DNA of 43,602 nucleotides from Bacteroidota bacterium (lineage in GTDB: Bacteria > Bacteroidota > Bacteroidia > Bacteroidales > VadinHA17): assembly GCA_022561875.1 (NCBI GenBank), contig JADFQJ010000021.1:1-43602 (forward strand), read 5' to 3'. A program made the translations under genes and the position numbers. Within the stretch, counting starts at the first letter, position 1, and every line of letters begins with the position of its first letter. The notes under the pieces were generated by a model. It worked only from the letters and a program-made list of their open reading frames with translations, had not been told where the DNA came from and did not search any database. Below, piece after piece: positions 16,899-25,051 of this stretch.

Positions 16899-17957
16899 AT
16901 GAAAAAAATTACAGGACTTGGATTAATGTCAGGTACATCACTTGACGGTCTGGATATGGCTCTTTGTTCGTTCCGGCAGGAAGATAACAAATGGATGTTT
17001 GAAATATTGTCAGCTACAACTGTCAATTACCCTGAATGGTTAAACAAACAGCTTAGGGAAGCTCATTCATATTCCGGATTATTGCTTACTAAACTCGACA
17101 GAGATTATGGCAGATGGATTGGTGATAAAACAAGTCAATTCATTAATGATTGTGAATTCCAACCATCTTTTATTGCTTCACACGGACATACTGTTTTTCA
17201 CCAGCCCGGAAACAGGATTACCCTGCAGATTGGCAGCGGAGCAGAAATTGCTGCCGCAACAGAAATTACCACAATAACCGATTTCAGATCTGTTGATATT
17301 GCACTGGAAGGACAAGGCGCCCCTTTAGTCCCTGCAGGTGACCAAATGCTTTTTGGAGATTACGACTTTTGCCTGAACCTTGGGGGAATAGCAAATATAT
17401 CGTACGTCGACAATAATAAGAGAGTTGCCTACGATGTATGTCATGCAAATATGGCGCTGAATTATATTGCCGGGAAAATGAATATGAAAATGGATCGTAA
17501 TGGCGCTGAAGGTAGAAACGGATCAGTAAATGATCAATTATTGAAAGAACTAAATAAATTGAAATATTATCATACACCTCCTCCAAAATCACTAGGAAGG
17601 GAATGGTTCGAAGAAGAGTTTCTGCAAATTCTTAATAACCGGCCAATTTCCCTGAACGATAAATTAAGAACGGTATATGAACATATCGCGTCAATGATCG
17701 CTTCCGCCTGCTCCTCTTTTTCAAAAGGCAAGTTGCTTGTAACAGGAGGCGGAGCGCATAACTCCTTCCTTGTTGAAAGACTCAAACATCATTCAAAACA
17801 CGATATTATTATTCCCGGCAAAGATATTGTCGATTTCAAAGAAGCCCTGATATTCGCATTTCTTGGCATTCTGAGACTGGAAAACAAAGTTAATGTCCTC
17901 GCATCAGTCACAGGAAGTAAAAAAGACAATACCGGTGGTTGTATTTACCAGTCGTAA
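16899..17957 (+). CDS. anmK: Anhydro-N-acetylmuramic acid kinase
   Basis: AnmK cleaves the 1,6-anhydro ring of anhydroMurNAc and phosphorylates it to MurNAc-6-P in peptidoglycan recycling. Family landmarks are GLMSGTSLDGLDMALC (7-22), FIASHGHTVFH, LQIGSG, ITDFRSVDIALEGQGAPLVP, LNLGGIANIS and LLVTGGGAHN near the C-terminus. Length 352 aa is normal. It is divergent from the nucleotidyltransferase. Its stop codon TAA is embedded in the first GTAACCC unit of a heptad array. Confidence 0.95.
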   Translation: MKKITGLGLMSGTSLDGLDMALCSFRQEDNKWMFEILSATTVNYPEWLNKQLREAHSYSGLLLTKLDRDYGRWIGDKTSQFINDCEFQPSFIASHGHTVFHQPGNRITLQIGSGAEIAAATEITTITDFRSVDIALEGQGAPLVPAGDQMLFGDYDFCLNLGGIANISYVDNNKRVAYDVCHANMALNYIAGKMNMKMDRNGAEGRNGSVNDQLLKELNKLKYYHTPPPKSLGREWFEEEFLQILNNRPISLNDKLRTVYEHIASMIASACSSFSKGKLLVTGGGAHNSFLVERLKHHSKHDIIIPGKDIVDFKEALIFAFLGILRLENKVNVLASVTGSKKDNTGGCIYQS

Positions 17958-17995
17958 CCCGTAACTCGTAACACGTAACTCGAAACACGTAACAT
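17954..17995 (+). repeat. GTAACNC array containing anmK stop
   Basis: Six heptads in register: GTAACCC, GTAACTC, GTAACAC, GTAACTC, GAAACAC, GTAACAT, then GTTAC. The first unit contains the anmK stop codon (17955-17957). Confidence 0.85.
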
Positions 17996-18010
17996 GTTAC
18001 AAGAATTATA

Positions 18011-18018
18011 TACTTTTG
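18011..18018 (+). promoter_or_regulatory. Putative -7 box of alcohol dehydrogenase
   Basis: TACTTTTG matches TAnnTTTG and is followed by GCAGCAC; the ATG is 22 nt downstream. No convincing -33 element; the heptad array occupies the region where it would be. Confidence 0.45.
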
Positions 18019-18040
18019 CAGCACATTAAAATGAAACAGA

Positions 18041-19180
18041 ATGGAAAATTTTATTGCTTATAATCCTGTGAAACTTCATTTCGGGAGAAACGTTACAAAC
18101 GAACTGGGTAATGTAGCTGCATCATATGGAAAAAATATTCTGTTGGTCTATGGAAAGGGTTCTGTGAAAAAACACGGATATTATGACCTGGTCGTAAAGC
18201 AACTTAAATCAGTCGATTGCAGAATTTATGAATTTAGTGGCATTAAACCGAACCCATTGGTTGACGATGTTGACGATGCTGTAAAGTATGCTATTGATAA
18301 AAGTATTGATGCAATCGTTGCTCTTGGTGGCGGAAGTGTGATCGATTCTGCCAAGATCATCTCTGTTTGTATCCCGGGAAACCATAAAGGCTGGGATATT
18401 ATGAAACGTAACGTGACACCCGATAAAGCGATTCCGGTGATCGCTATTCTCACCCTGGCAGCTACAGGAACCGAGATGAATTCGAATGCCGTGCTGCAAA
18501 ATCCTGCAACCATGGAAAAAATCGGTTACAATAACAAGCATACCTTTCCTGCACACTCTTTTCTCGATCCGCAGTTTACATACAGTGTGCCACCCAACCA
18601 AACAGCTTATGGAATCGTTGACCTGATCGCTCATGCACTCGAGGTTTTCTTTGGTAAAGGGGAATCAAGTCTTTCCGACCGTTTTATCGCTTCTATCATT
18701 CGTGATGCAATGCATTACGGACCTCTTTTAATGAAAGAGCCCCTTAATTATGATTACAGGGCAAATATCATGTGGGATGCCACATGTGCTTTGAATGGAA
18801 TCACAAGCTGGGGGAAAGCGGATGGTGACTGGGGTGTTCATGCTATCGGACACCAGCTATCCATGCTGTATGATCTGCCACACGGCGCTACCCTGTCCAT
18901 TGTATACCCGGCATGGCTGAAACTACAACATAATCGCATTCCTGAAAGAATTCAAACGCTTGGAAAACTGATTTTTGATACGGAAAACGCCAAGGAAACT
19001 ATTGAAAACTTAACCCGGTTTTTCTCTTCACTAAATAGCCCTGTAAATCTCGCCGAAGTCCAGATCGGAAACGATAAAAAAGCCGAAATTATAAAGCTGA
19101 TGAACAAGAACAAAGTAACCGGGTTCTGCCATAAGCTGTCAGATAATGACCATGTGCTCCTGGTTAACCATATGATGTAG
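18041..19180 (+). CDS. Iron-containing alcohol dehydrogenase (BdhA/YqhD type)
   Basis: A 379-aa group III alcohol dehydrogenase, NAD(P)H-linked, likely reducing aldehydes to alcohols. The nucleotide-binding region shows KNILLVYGKGSVKK and the conserved GGGSVIDSAK. Metal ligands fit DLIAHALEVFF and HAIGHQLSMLYDLPHG. The start MENFIAYNPVKLHFGR is typical of YqhD/BdhA. The last residues (LVNHMM) are slightly short compared with relatives but no frameshift is evident. A purine-rich repeat array begins directly after the stop. Confidence 0.92.
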   Translation: MENFIAYNPVKLHFGRNVTNELGNVAASYGKNILLVYGKGSVKKHGYYDLVVKQLKSVDCRIYEFSGIKPNPLVDDVDDAVKYAIDKSIDAIVALGGGSVIDSAKIISVCIPGNHKGWDIMKRNVTPDKAIPVIAILTLAATGTEMNSNAVLQNPATMEKIGYNNKHTFPAHSFLDPQFTYSVPPNQTAYGIVDLIAHALEVFFGKGESSLSDRFIASIIRDAMHYGPLLMKEPLNYDYRANIMWDATCALNGITSWGKADGDWGVHAIGHQLSMLYDLPHGATLSIVYPAWLKLQHNRIPERIQTLGKLIFDTENAKETIENLTRFFSSLNSPVNLAEVQIGNDKKAEIIKLMNKNKVTGFCHKLSDNDHVLLVNHMM

Positions 19181-19440
19181 AGGGAGCGAAGAGAGAGGGG
19201 GAGACGGAGAGAATGGGCGAAAAAGAGAAGAGGTGATGAGGAGAAGAGGTGATGAGGTGATGAGGAGATGAAGTGGAGAAGTGAAGAAAGGCAGAAGGCA
19301 GAAGGCAAAAATGAAGATAGAGATGAGAAATGAGAGGTGAGTAGTGAGAAAGAAGTAGGAAGTAGGAAGTAGGAAGTAGGAAGTAAGGAGAAAAGAGAGC
19401 GGTGAGAGGTGAGAGGTGAGAAATGCGAGGAAAAAAGAGA
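19181..19440 (+). repeat. Purine-rich composite heptad array
   Basis: About 260 nt, nearly all A/G plus some T on the plus strand, starting at the adh stop. Clear subarrays are GGCAGAA x3 (19290-19310), AGTAGGA x4 plus AGTAAGG (19354-19388) and GGTGAGA x3 (19401-19421), with GATGAGG-type runs at 19230-19270. The whole 370-nt spacer to mntA holds no gene. The GGCAGAA family recurs in the opposite orientation at 21624-21672. Confidence 0.8.
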
Positions 19441-19510
19441 ATAATGAATATCGAATAACGAACTATGAAGTGATGAGGTAATGAGGTGATACGCTTTCGA
19501 GGTGATAATA

Positions 19511-19545
19511 TTTGAGTCCCTTAAATAAAAAATAGTTTATCTTTG
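19511..19545 (+). promoter_or_regulatory. Promoter of mntA-hepT
   Basis: TTTG (19511-19514) and TATCTTTG (19538-19545) match the -33 and -7 elements, with 23 nt between (slightly long). The -7 box ends 5 nt before the mntA ATG, so the mRNA would be leaderless or nearly so. Confidence 0.6.
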
Positions 19546-19550
19546 CATTG

Positions 19551-19862
19551 ATGAACTTAATAGAAAGAAATATTGATAAAATTAAATATTTGTGCAATCA
19601 TCACTTTGTAAAAGAACTTTATGTCTTTGGATCAGGTTTAACCAGCGATTTTAATAAAAAAAGTGATGTTGACCTTTTGATAAAATTTTTTCATATCGAT
19701 CCTGCTGACTACTTTGATAACTATACAGAGCTTAAAGATGAATTGGAGAAATTACTTAATCGATCTGTTGATATAGTTGAAGACCAGGCAATTAAGAATC
19801 CCATTTTTCGAAATTCCGTTGATAAAAGTAAAAAGCTTCTTTATGAACGAACGAGTTCTTAA
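19551..19862 (+). CDS. mntA: MntA-like nucleotidyltransferase antitoxin
   Basis: A 103-aa minimal nucleotidyltransferase. The motif GSGLTSDFNKKSDVD (27-41) is an exact GS-x10-DxD with Asp39 and Asp41 as metal ligands. Known MntA antitoxins AMPylate a tyrosine of the partner HepT and block its RNase activity. It overlaps the partner's start by 20 nt. I chose ATG 19551, since the codon before it (TTG) adds only one residue. The pair is isolated between sugar-metabolism genes, which fits horizontal mobility, though base composition is only mildly more AT-rich. Confidence 0.9.
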   Translation: MNLIERNIDKIKYLCNHHFVKELYVFGSGLTSDFNKKSDVDLLIKFFHIDPADYFDNYTELKDELEKLLNRSVDIVEDQAIKNPIFRNSVDKSKKLLYERTSS

Positions 19863-20184
19863 ATGGCTGTTTGATATAAATATTGCCATTGATGAAATAA
19901 ATTCTTATTTCACCAAATATGATAAAACATATCAAGCGTATCGTGAGAATCCTGTCTTAAAAAGGGCTACCGAAAGAAACCTGGAAATTATTGGGGAAGC
20001 AGTAAATAGAATATTAAAAGCACATCCAGATATTGAAATTGATAATGCAAAAAGAATAATTGGTTTAAGAAATCAAATAATCCATGCTTATGACAATATC
20101 TCTGACGAATATATTTGGGGCATTGTTATCAGACATTTACCACAACTAAAAAAAGATGTTAATAAACTAATTCAAAATAAATAA
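19843..20184 (+). CDS. hepT: HepT-like HEPN RNase toxin
   Basis: A 113-aa DUF86/HEPN protein. The motif RNQIIHAY gives R76-x4-H81-x-Y83, the RX4HXY catalytic signature of active HepT, with Tyr83 as the expected AMPylation site. It begins inside mntA (ATG 19843, 20-nt overlap, +1 frame), which suggests translational coupling. It converges with the SorE-like gene, whose stop is 19 nt away. The intact motifs in both proteins indicate a functional toxin-antitoxin module. Confidence 0.92.
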   Translation: MNERVLKWLFDINIAIDEINSYFTKYDKTYQAYRENPVLKRATERNLEIIGEAVNRILKAHPDIEIDNAKRIIGLRNQIIHAYDNISDEYIWGIVIRHLPQLKKDVNKLIQNK

Positions 20185-20203
20185 TTCAACAAAAAATCCT
20201 TTG

Positions 20204-21463
20204 TTAAATCTGCCTCGCATTTCCCAACAGGTACTCCTCCGCCTCAGTTGACCAGAGTCCCCCGTTTTTTTCGGTAATTTCTGCAAGCTTCCTAAAAAGC
20301 GGGTTAGTTTTTCCTTTATCACTGAACGATTTAATTGCTGTTAAAGGCATACTGATATGGGTATAGATAAGTTTCTTTCCACCCGGGATCGCAGGCAGGT
20401 TAAGAGTTGTATCAATAACAGCATCGAGTCCGCCTATATGGGTAACCAATCCTGCAGGATCCAGTCCCTGTTCCATCAGCATCAACGCTTCTTTCATATC
20501 CCGGTTATTTCCCCCGCTTGTTCCCACTATATGAGTTGAATTATAATGAACATTATAAAAGTTTATGTTTGCACTAAACTGTTTGTCTTCCGGTCCTGCA
20601 AAAAAGTTCAGGCATCCATTCCTCCCGAGTATAGCATCTCCCTGCTCAATTACCTGAGGGACAGGTGCAAAAATAAAAACATCATCATATCCCCTGCCGT
20701 CAGCAAGACTTAACAATTCCGCCACAGGGTTTTTAATATTTGCTGTATTCACATATTTCACAGAAACACCTTTTTTAAGCGCTTTTTCCTCAGAAAACAG
20801 GCGCCTGACCCATTCAAGTCTTGAATTGTCAATATCAGTTACCACCAGTTTGCCCGGTTTTCTGTCGCGCCAAAGCGCATAGTTTATTGCAGCCAGTCCC
20901 ATTGGTCCGCCACCTGCAAGAATAGCCATATTACCTCCTTCAACAATATCCATTTTATGAACATATGATCCGGTTTCCTTGTGATAGTTAGCATGAAAAG
21001 CGCCAATAACACACGAAAGCGGTTCGGAAAGAGATGCCGGAAAATACCCCGGTCCTTTGTATTCAAGCAGGCAATCCATCTCCATCACTTCATTCGGAAG
21101 GATAACATAAGTTGCATCCCCGCCAACCCATCGGAATGAGTATCCCGGTGCATCCAGACTTCCTTTATAATTCAGTGCCGGCTGAATTGAGAATTTTTGT
21201 CCGGGTTTAAACTTTTCTGCCCATTTCTTTCCCACCTCCACAAGTTCACCACTGAATTCATGACCGATGATCGTTGGATTTTCAGCCACATCATCCGGTA
21301 TTCTCTTATGAGCAGTTCCCTGTTTTACTGCCTTGTAGGTTGACATGCATATGCTGTCCGATACCACTCTGGCAAGGATCTCTTCATCTTTCATTGCAGG
21401 AAGTTCAAATTCCTCAAGTTGAAGATTGTTTTTGCCGTAAATACGTATTGCTTTCGTTTTCAT
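20204..21463 (-). CDS. SorE-like zinc-binding sugar-phosphate dehydrogenase
   Basis: A 419-aa medium-chain dehydrogenase. Its beginning (KAIRIYGKNNLQLEEFELPAM), the GHEFSGELVEVGKKW segment, EPLSCVIGAFHANYH, GGGPMGLAAINYAL and CLNFFAGPEDKQFSANINFY closely resemble my memory of Klebsiella SorE, L-sorbose-1-phosphate reductase. It likely interconverts a ketose 1-phosphate and a polyol phosphate, but the substrate is inferred. An upstream in-frame ATG at 21550 would add 29 residues that are just a translation of CTGGGNG heptads (PSAQYPVPSAQ), so I reject it. Last gene of a minus-strand series after the aldolase/dehydrogenase. Confidence 0.82.
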   Translation of the reverse strand: MKTKAIRIYGKNNLQLEEFELPAMKDEEILARVVSDSICMSTYKAVKQGTAHKRIPDDVAENPTIIGHEFSGELVEVGKKWAEKFKPGQKFSIQPALNYKGSLDAPGYSFRWVGGDATYVILPNEVMEMDCLLEYKGPGYFPASLSEPLSCVIGAFHANYHKETGSYVHKMDIVEGGNMAILAGGGPMGLAAINYALWRDRKPGKLVVTDIDNSRLEWVRRLFSEEKALKKGVSVKYVNTANIKNPVAELLSLADGRGYDDVFIFAPVPQVIEQGDAILGRNGCLNFFAGPEDKQFSANINFYNVHYNSTHIVGTSGGNNRDMKEALMLMEQGLDPAGLVTHIGGLDAVIDTTLNLPAIPGGKKLIYTHISMPLTAIKSFSDKGKTNPLFRKLAEITEKNGGLWSTEAEEYLLGNARQI

Positions 21464-21469
21464 AATGAA

Positions 21470-21532
21470 CTGGTTACTGGGTGCTGGGTACTGGGCGCTG
21501 GGTACTGGGTACTGGGCGCTGGGCGCTGGATC
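21470..21532 (-). repeat. CTGGGNG heptad array, 9 units
   Basis: On the plus strand: CTGGTTA, CTGGGTG, CTGGGTA, CTGGGCG, two CTGGGTA, two CTGGGCG, CTGGATC, in unbroken register. In the sense of the minus-strand gene it is a CNCCCAG array ending 6 nt upstream of the SorE-like ATG. Confidence 0.88.
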
Positions 21533-21623
21533 AGTTTTTTTTCTAAACATTTTTTAAACCTAATAGACAAGGCATGCCTTTTCTCTTCAAACATATTCAA
21601 ACCTTCAGATTCTTCATTCTTCA

Positions 21624-21672
21624 CCTTTGCTTTCTGCCTTCTGCCTTTTGCCTTCTGCCTTCTGCCTTTCTT
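21624..21672 (-). repeat. CTTCTGC heptad array, about 7 units
   Basis: CCTTTGC, TTTCTGC, CTTCTGC, CTTTTGC, CTTCTGC, CTTCTGC, CTTTCTT in near-perfect 7-nt register. In gene sense it reads GGCAGAA and lies 10 nt after the aldolase/dehydrogenase stop, the same family and sense as the array after the adh stop. Confidence 0.82.
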
Positions 21673-21681
21673 CTCCTCTTC

Positions 21682-23655
21682 TCACCTCAACATTATCTGT
21701 CCGCCGGTTACTGCAATGGCTTGTCCGGTTTCATATTTTTGTTCAACAGCGTAGCGGATAGCAACCATAACATCTTCAATGCTGCATCCTCTCCCCATAG
21801 GCACCTGGCTCTCATAGTAACGCTTTACATCTTCTACCGTTTTTGCGCCATTTACTTTTCCTGCTTCGAGGTATTGAACAAATAATCCTGTACCGGGATC
21901 CGACCATAATGGTCCCTCAAAGTAGTTCCCCGGGCAAATCGAATTCACTTTAATATGCCAATCTGCCAATTCCAGGGCAAAGGACTGGGTTAGTCCGATA
22001 CCACCGAATTTACTGCCGGCATATGCAAAATTCTTATTACTTCCTGTAAGTCCTGATTTGGAGTTTATCTGGATAATATTAAAAAACTCATCCGGCATAA
22101 AGCGGTTCTGGAGTTTCATTACTTTTGAAACCTGCCGGGTACAATTGAAATATCCTTTGTAGTTCACACTCGTAACAAAATCGAATATTTCAGTATCCAT
22201 CTCCTCAAGGCTTCCTGCCTGCAGAACTCCTGCATTGCTGATCAATATATCAATACCACCGAATTTTTTCACTGTCTCAAAAACCATATTCTCAACTGAT
22301 TTTTCATTTGATACATCAGTTTCCACAAAAAGCGCCCCGGCAGATATTGCAGATTTGTTAAGCATATCAACAAGCATATTCCCTTTCTCTACCAGAATAT
22401 CAGCCACAACAACACTGGCACCTTCTTCAATCAAACCTTTCACAATTCCGGCGCCAAATCCTTGTGCGCCTCCGGTAACAACAGCGATTTTATTTTGTAA
22501 TACGCCCGGTGAACTACCTTCTTTGAACAATTTTCTCCGGAACTTTTCCACCTCCCATTCATTAATAAATTTAATCTGTTCCTGTGTAAGTGGCTTAAAG
22601 CCGCTAAACTTTTTTGCATAGTGATTCACCTTTAACAGGTTTTCAAACAAATCAAGCAGTATATTCAATGAATGGCTGTTCTCCTCCAGTCCGATAACAC
22701 CCATGTTCTTTAAAACCAATATTTTGGGGTAATAATTATGTTTTATTTTGAAGTCATTGATCTTATTTTGGGTCTCATTTATGATATCCTGCACCGAGTC
22801 AGTACTTTCAATATACAACCAGGAAGGTTTGCAAAAAACCACCATATCAGGGATAGCGGGAATGCTGACTTCCCGGAACCTTTCAACACTTTCAGAATAA
22901 TATGCTATAAGAGAATTATTCCGTATCCCTGCTGTTTGTGCTCCTTCACCAACCATCATCATTCTGATTGCCGGAAGGATCTCAGTAATTCTCAGGTCAG
23001 CCGTTTTTTCCTCAATTCTCAGAGACTTATCTGATTCCGGTATTATTGTTTCAATGATCCGGTAGTGTAATTCTTTGATATCTTCTATGTTATCAGCGCC
23101 AACAATAAGACCATGGTTTTCAAGGAAAATGACCGGCGGATGTTTTCCATGTTTCTCTTTGAATTTAGTTATCCTCTGGTCTACAACTCCCCACAAGACG
23201 TACCCCGGACCAGTATATTCCACAAATATTGCATCATCTTTAAAAAAGCGGGTAATAGTCTTCCCGGCTTCTCTGCTGCACATTATGGCATTTACCATTG
23301 TAGGATGAGTATGAACAACATACCTGAATTCCAGGGAATCGTGGAGTAATGTTTCGACAGAAGGGCGTCTGCCTTCAGCGGGGTCGACAAGAGACCTGAT
23401 AAGATCATTCTTTACTTCTTTTTCACGGTTAACCGGGTCGTCAGGATACTTCTCCGATCTCATCCGTTGCAGCCGTTCCCTGGAAAGGAGAGCAAACCCG
23501 TCTTCGTCGATATTTTCAAGAGACCGGCCACTGGCTTTTATCCACAGGTATTTATCATTTTTAAAAGAGGTATTACCCCCTCCTCCTATGACAAATTCTT
23601 TCTGCCTGCCATAAAATCGTGAAACTTCAATGAGTTTACTAATTTCTTTTTTCAT
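21682..23655 (-). CDS. Bifunctional class II aldolase / short-chain dehydrogenase
   Basis: A 657-aa fusion. Residues 1-350 hold an aldolase/adducin domain: GGGGNTS (24-30), metal-site VVHTHPTM with His115 and His117, and LENHGLI with His181. Residues 389-657 are an SDR: TGGAQGFG, NAGVLQAG, and catalytic YAGSK. The architecture matches the RhaE/YuxG type, in which the aldolase splits a deoxyketose 1-phosphate to DHAP and lactaldehyde and the dehydrogenase acts on lactaldehyde. Rhamnulose-P or fuculose-P specificity cannot be told. It overlaps the PHP gene stop by 4 nt (ATGA), so the two are co-translated. Confidence 0.88.
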   Translation of the reverse strand: MKKEISKLIEVSRFYGRQKEFVIGGGGNTSFKNDKYLWIKASGRSLENIDEDGFALLSRERLQRMRSEKYPDDPVNREKEVKNDLIRSLVDPAEGRRPSVETLLHDSLEFRYVVHTHPTMVNAIMCSREAGKTITRFFKDDAIFVEYTGPGYVLWGVVDQRITKFKEKHGKHPPVIFLENHGLIVGADNIEDIKELHYRIIETIIPESDKSLRIEEKTADLRITEILPAIRMMMVGEGAQTAGIRNNSLIAYYSESVERFREVSIPAIPDMVVFCKPSWLYIESTDSVQDIINETQNKINDFKIKHNYYPKILVLKNMGVIGLEENSHSLNILLDLFENLLKVNHYAKKFSGFKPLTQEQIKFINEWEVEKFRRKLFKEGSSPGVLQNKIAVVTGGAQGFGAGIVKGLIEEGASVVVADILVEKGNMLVDMLNKSAISAGALFVETDVSNEKSVENMVFETVKKFGGIDILISNAGVLQAGSLEEMDTEIFDFVTSVNYKGYFNCTRQVSKVMKLQNRFMPDEFFNIIQINSKSGLTGSNKNFAYAGSKFGGIGLTQSFALELADWHIKVNSICPGNYFEGPLWSDPGTGLFVQYLEAGKVNGAKTVEDVKRYYESQVPMGRGCSIEDVMVAIRYAVEQKYETGQAIAVTGGQIMLR

Positions 23656-24896
23656 TTGTAATAATGTATTGAAATAAATTTCCTGATTACTGCATCTCCA
23701 AGCTGCTCGAAATATTCCCTTTCATCTGTCCGGGCTGTGCCATCATTACGGATGTATCCCTCCCTTCCTTGTGCATAAAGGTATTGATGAGCAGCAATTA
23801 CACATGCACCGCGATAAGAGCTTGACACCAATTCCTGATCAAGCGCCTTCCCTTCCCTGCAACTAACAGTTACCGGTTCCATGGCAGGAGTGTTATGTTC
23901 TGTACCCAGGGTGATAACAAACCCGTTCTTATCAAAAAACGATACGAATTTTTTCAAATTATTATAATCATTCCGTCCGGGGATCAGTTCAACAGAAAAA
24001 ACTTTTATTTTCTTTAGTTTCTCCAGTAGTTCAACAGGATCAGACTCATATTCAGTATAATTCCCGTATTTATCATCCAGCAGAACAGGATAACAAGGGA
24101 TACCACCGGCGTTCACGATGATCTCTATTACTTTTTCAATTTCAGGAAATGCTTTTTCATTCTCCTTTACAAAAGCAATACCTCCCTTTTTCAACAGTCT
24201 TGCCCTGATCTCATTTTCCAGGGCAGGCACATCATCGGGCAAGGACCGGGGCGCCTCACCTCCGAACAACTGCTGTAGAAAAAGCCTGCGTTTTATTTCA
24301 GTACTAAATTTCTCAAATATTTTTATTCTCAAAGCTTTTGCTATATGCCGCTCCCTGACAAGCTCCTTTGCCCATTTTCCACGGATCTCATCAATTTCAA
24401 GTTTTATATCACTCTCAATTTGTTGTAAAAAATTATTCAGTTTACTGATCATTTCTTCCACCTGGCGATGACTTTCATCCACAATTGAATTGAGGATCTT
24501 TTTGTTTTCTTCACCCGGTTGAGCCGGGTATCTTAATCCTTTTCCGCTAAAATAAGTTCGACCTGGATTATTTTGATCATTGATACGGACACCTTTAGCC
24601 TGTTCTTTCCGCATAAGTCCAATAAGTTCAATATTGAAAAGCGGAAATATCTTACATTTCAATGCATGCTCATAAAACTCCACATATCCATTTGTAGTAT
24701 TAAAATCATTTATCCCAAGAACTTTGATATTTTCATTCGTTGCCATTTGAAACATCTGCTCCAGACCTGTGAAAGCGCTGAATGAATATGGAGAATGTAA
24801 ATGTCCGTTCACCTTCAGTGGTTGCTTGTCGCCAGGTTTTTCATACCAACGAAGCAGATCGTTTTCAGCAGGGAATTTATTTAAGATGTTTTGCAT
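23652..24896 (-). CDS. PHP-domain protein of unknown substrate
   Basis: A 414-aa protein with a PHP metallophosphoesterase-like fold: VNGHLHSPYSF (His32, His34), GINDFN, a glutamate in FNIELIG, and later GTEHNTP. A long charged helical insert lies at about 130-260. PHP proteins hydrolyse phosphoesters or related bonds; this subfamily's substrate is unknown to me. It overlaps the aldolase/SDR gene by 4 nt, which links it to sugar-phosphate catabolism. A six-unit heptad array ends 4 nt before its ATG. Confidence 0.78.
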   Translation of the reverse strand: MQNILNKFPAENDLLRWYEKPGDKQPLKVNGHLHSPYSFSAFTGLEQMFQMATNENIKVLGINDFNTTNGYVEFYEHALKCKIFPLFNIELIGLMRKEQAKGVRINDQNNPGRTYFSGKGLRYPAQPGEENKKILNSIVDESHRQVEEMISKLNNFLQQIESDIKLEIDEIRGKWAKELVRERHIAKALRIKIFEKFSTEIKRRLFLQQLFGGEAPRSLPDDVPALENEIRARLLKKGGIAFVKENEKAFPEIEKVIEIIVNAGGIPCYPVLLDDKYGNYTEYESDPVELLEKLKKIKVFSVELIPGRNDYNNLKKFVSFFDKNGFVITLGTEHNTPAMEPVTVSCREGKALDQELVSSSYRGACVIAAHQYLYAQGREGYIRNDGTARTDEREYFEQLGDAVIRKFISIHYYK

Positions 24897-24900
24897 TATA

Positions 24901-24942
24901 CTGGGTGCTGGGTGCTGGGTGCTGGGTGCTGGGTACTGGTTT
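24901..24942 (-). repeat. CTGGGTG heptad array, 6 units
   Basis: Four identical CTGGGTG units then CTGGGTA and CTGGTTT. In gene sense it is a CACCCAG array ending 4 nt upstream of the PHP gene ATG. The complementary array is at 25052-25072. Confidence 0.9.
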
Positions 24943-25051
24943 ATGAAATGATTATATAACCCGGTATTTTTAAGTGATCCTGTTTCAAACAGTGTTTTTA
25001 TAACTCTTTTAATTTTTATTTTAAACAGTTAAACATTTCTAAACAAACAAG

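Noticed and set aside
3847-17995. GTAACNC arrays as origin-type DnaA boxes
   Set aside because: The unit does not match TTATNCACA, copies are spread over gene borders, and no dnaA or origin context is seen.
19181-19440. Purine-rich tandem repeats as a CRISPR array
   Set aside because: Units are 7 nt and contiguous, with no unique spacers and no cas genes nearby.
21464-21550. N-terminal extension of the SorE-like protein
   Set aside because: These 29 codons are a translation of the CTGGGNG heptad array; the family start is at the ATG at 21463.
20204-24896. Minus-strand sugar genes as a mobile element
   Set aside because: No transposase, integrase or target duplication is visible, and composition resembles the neighbours.
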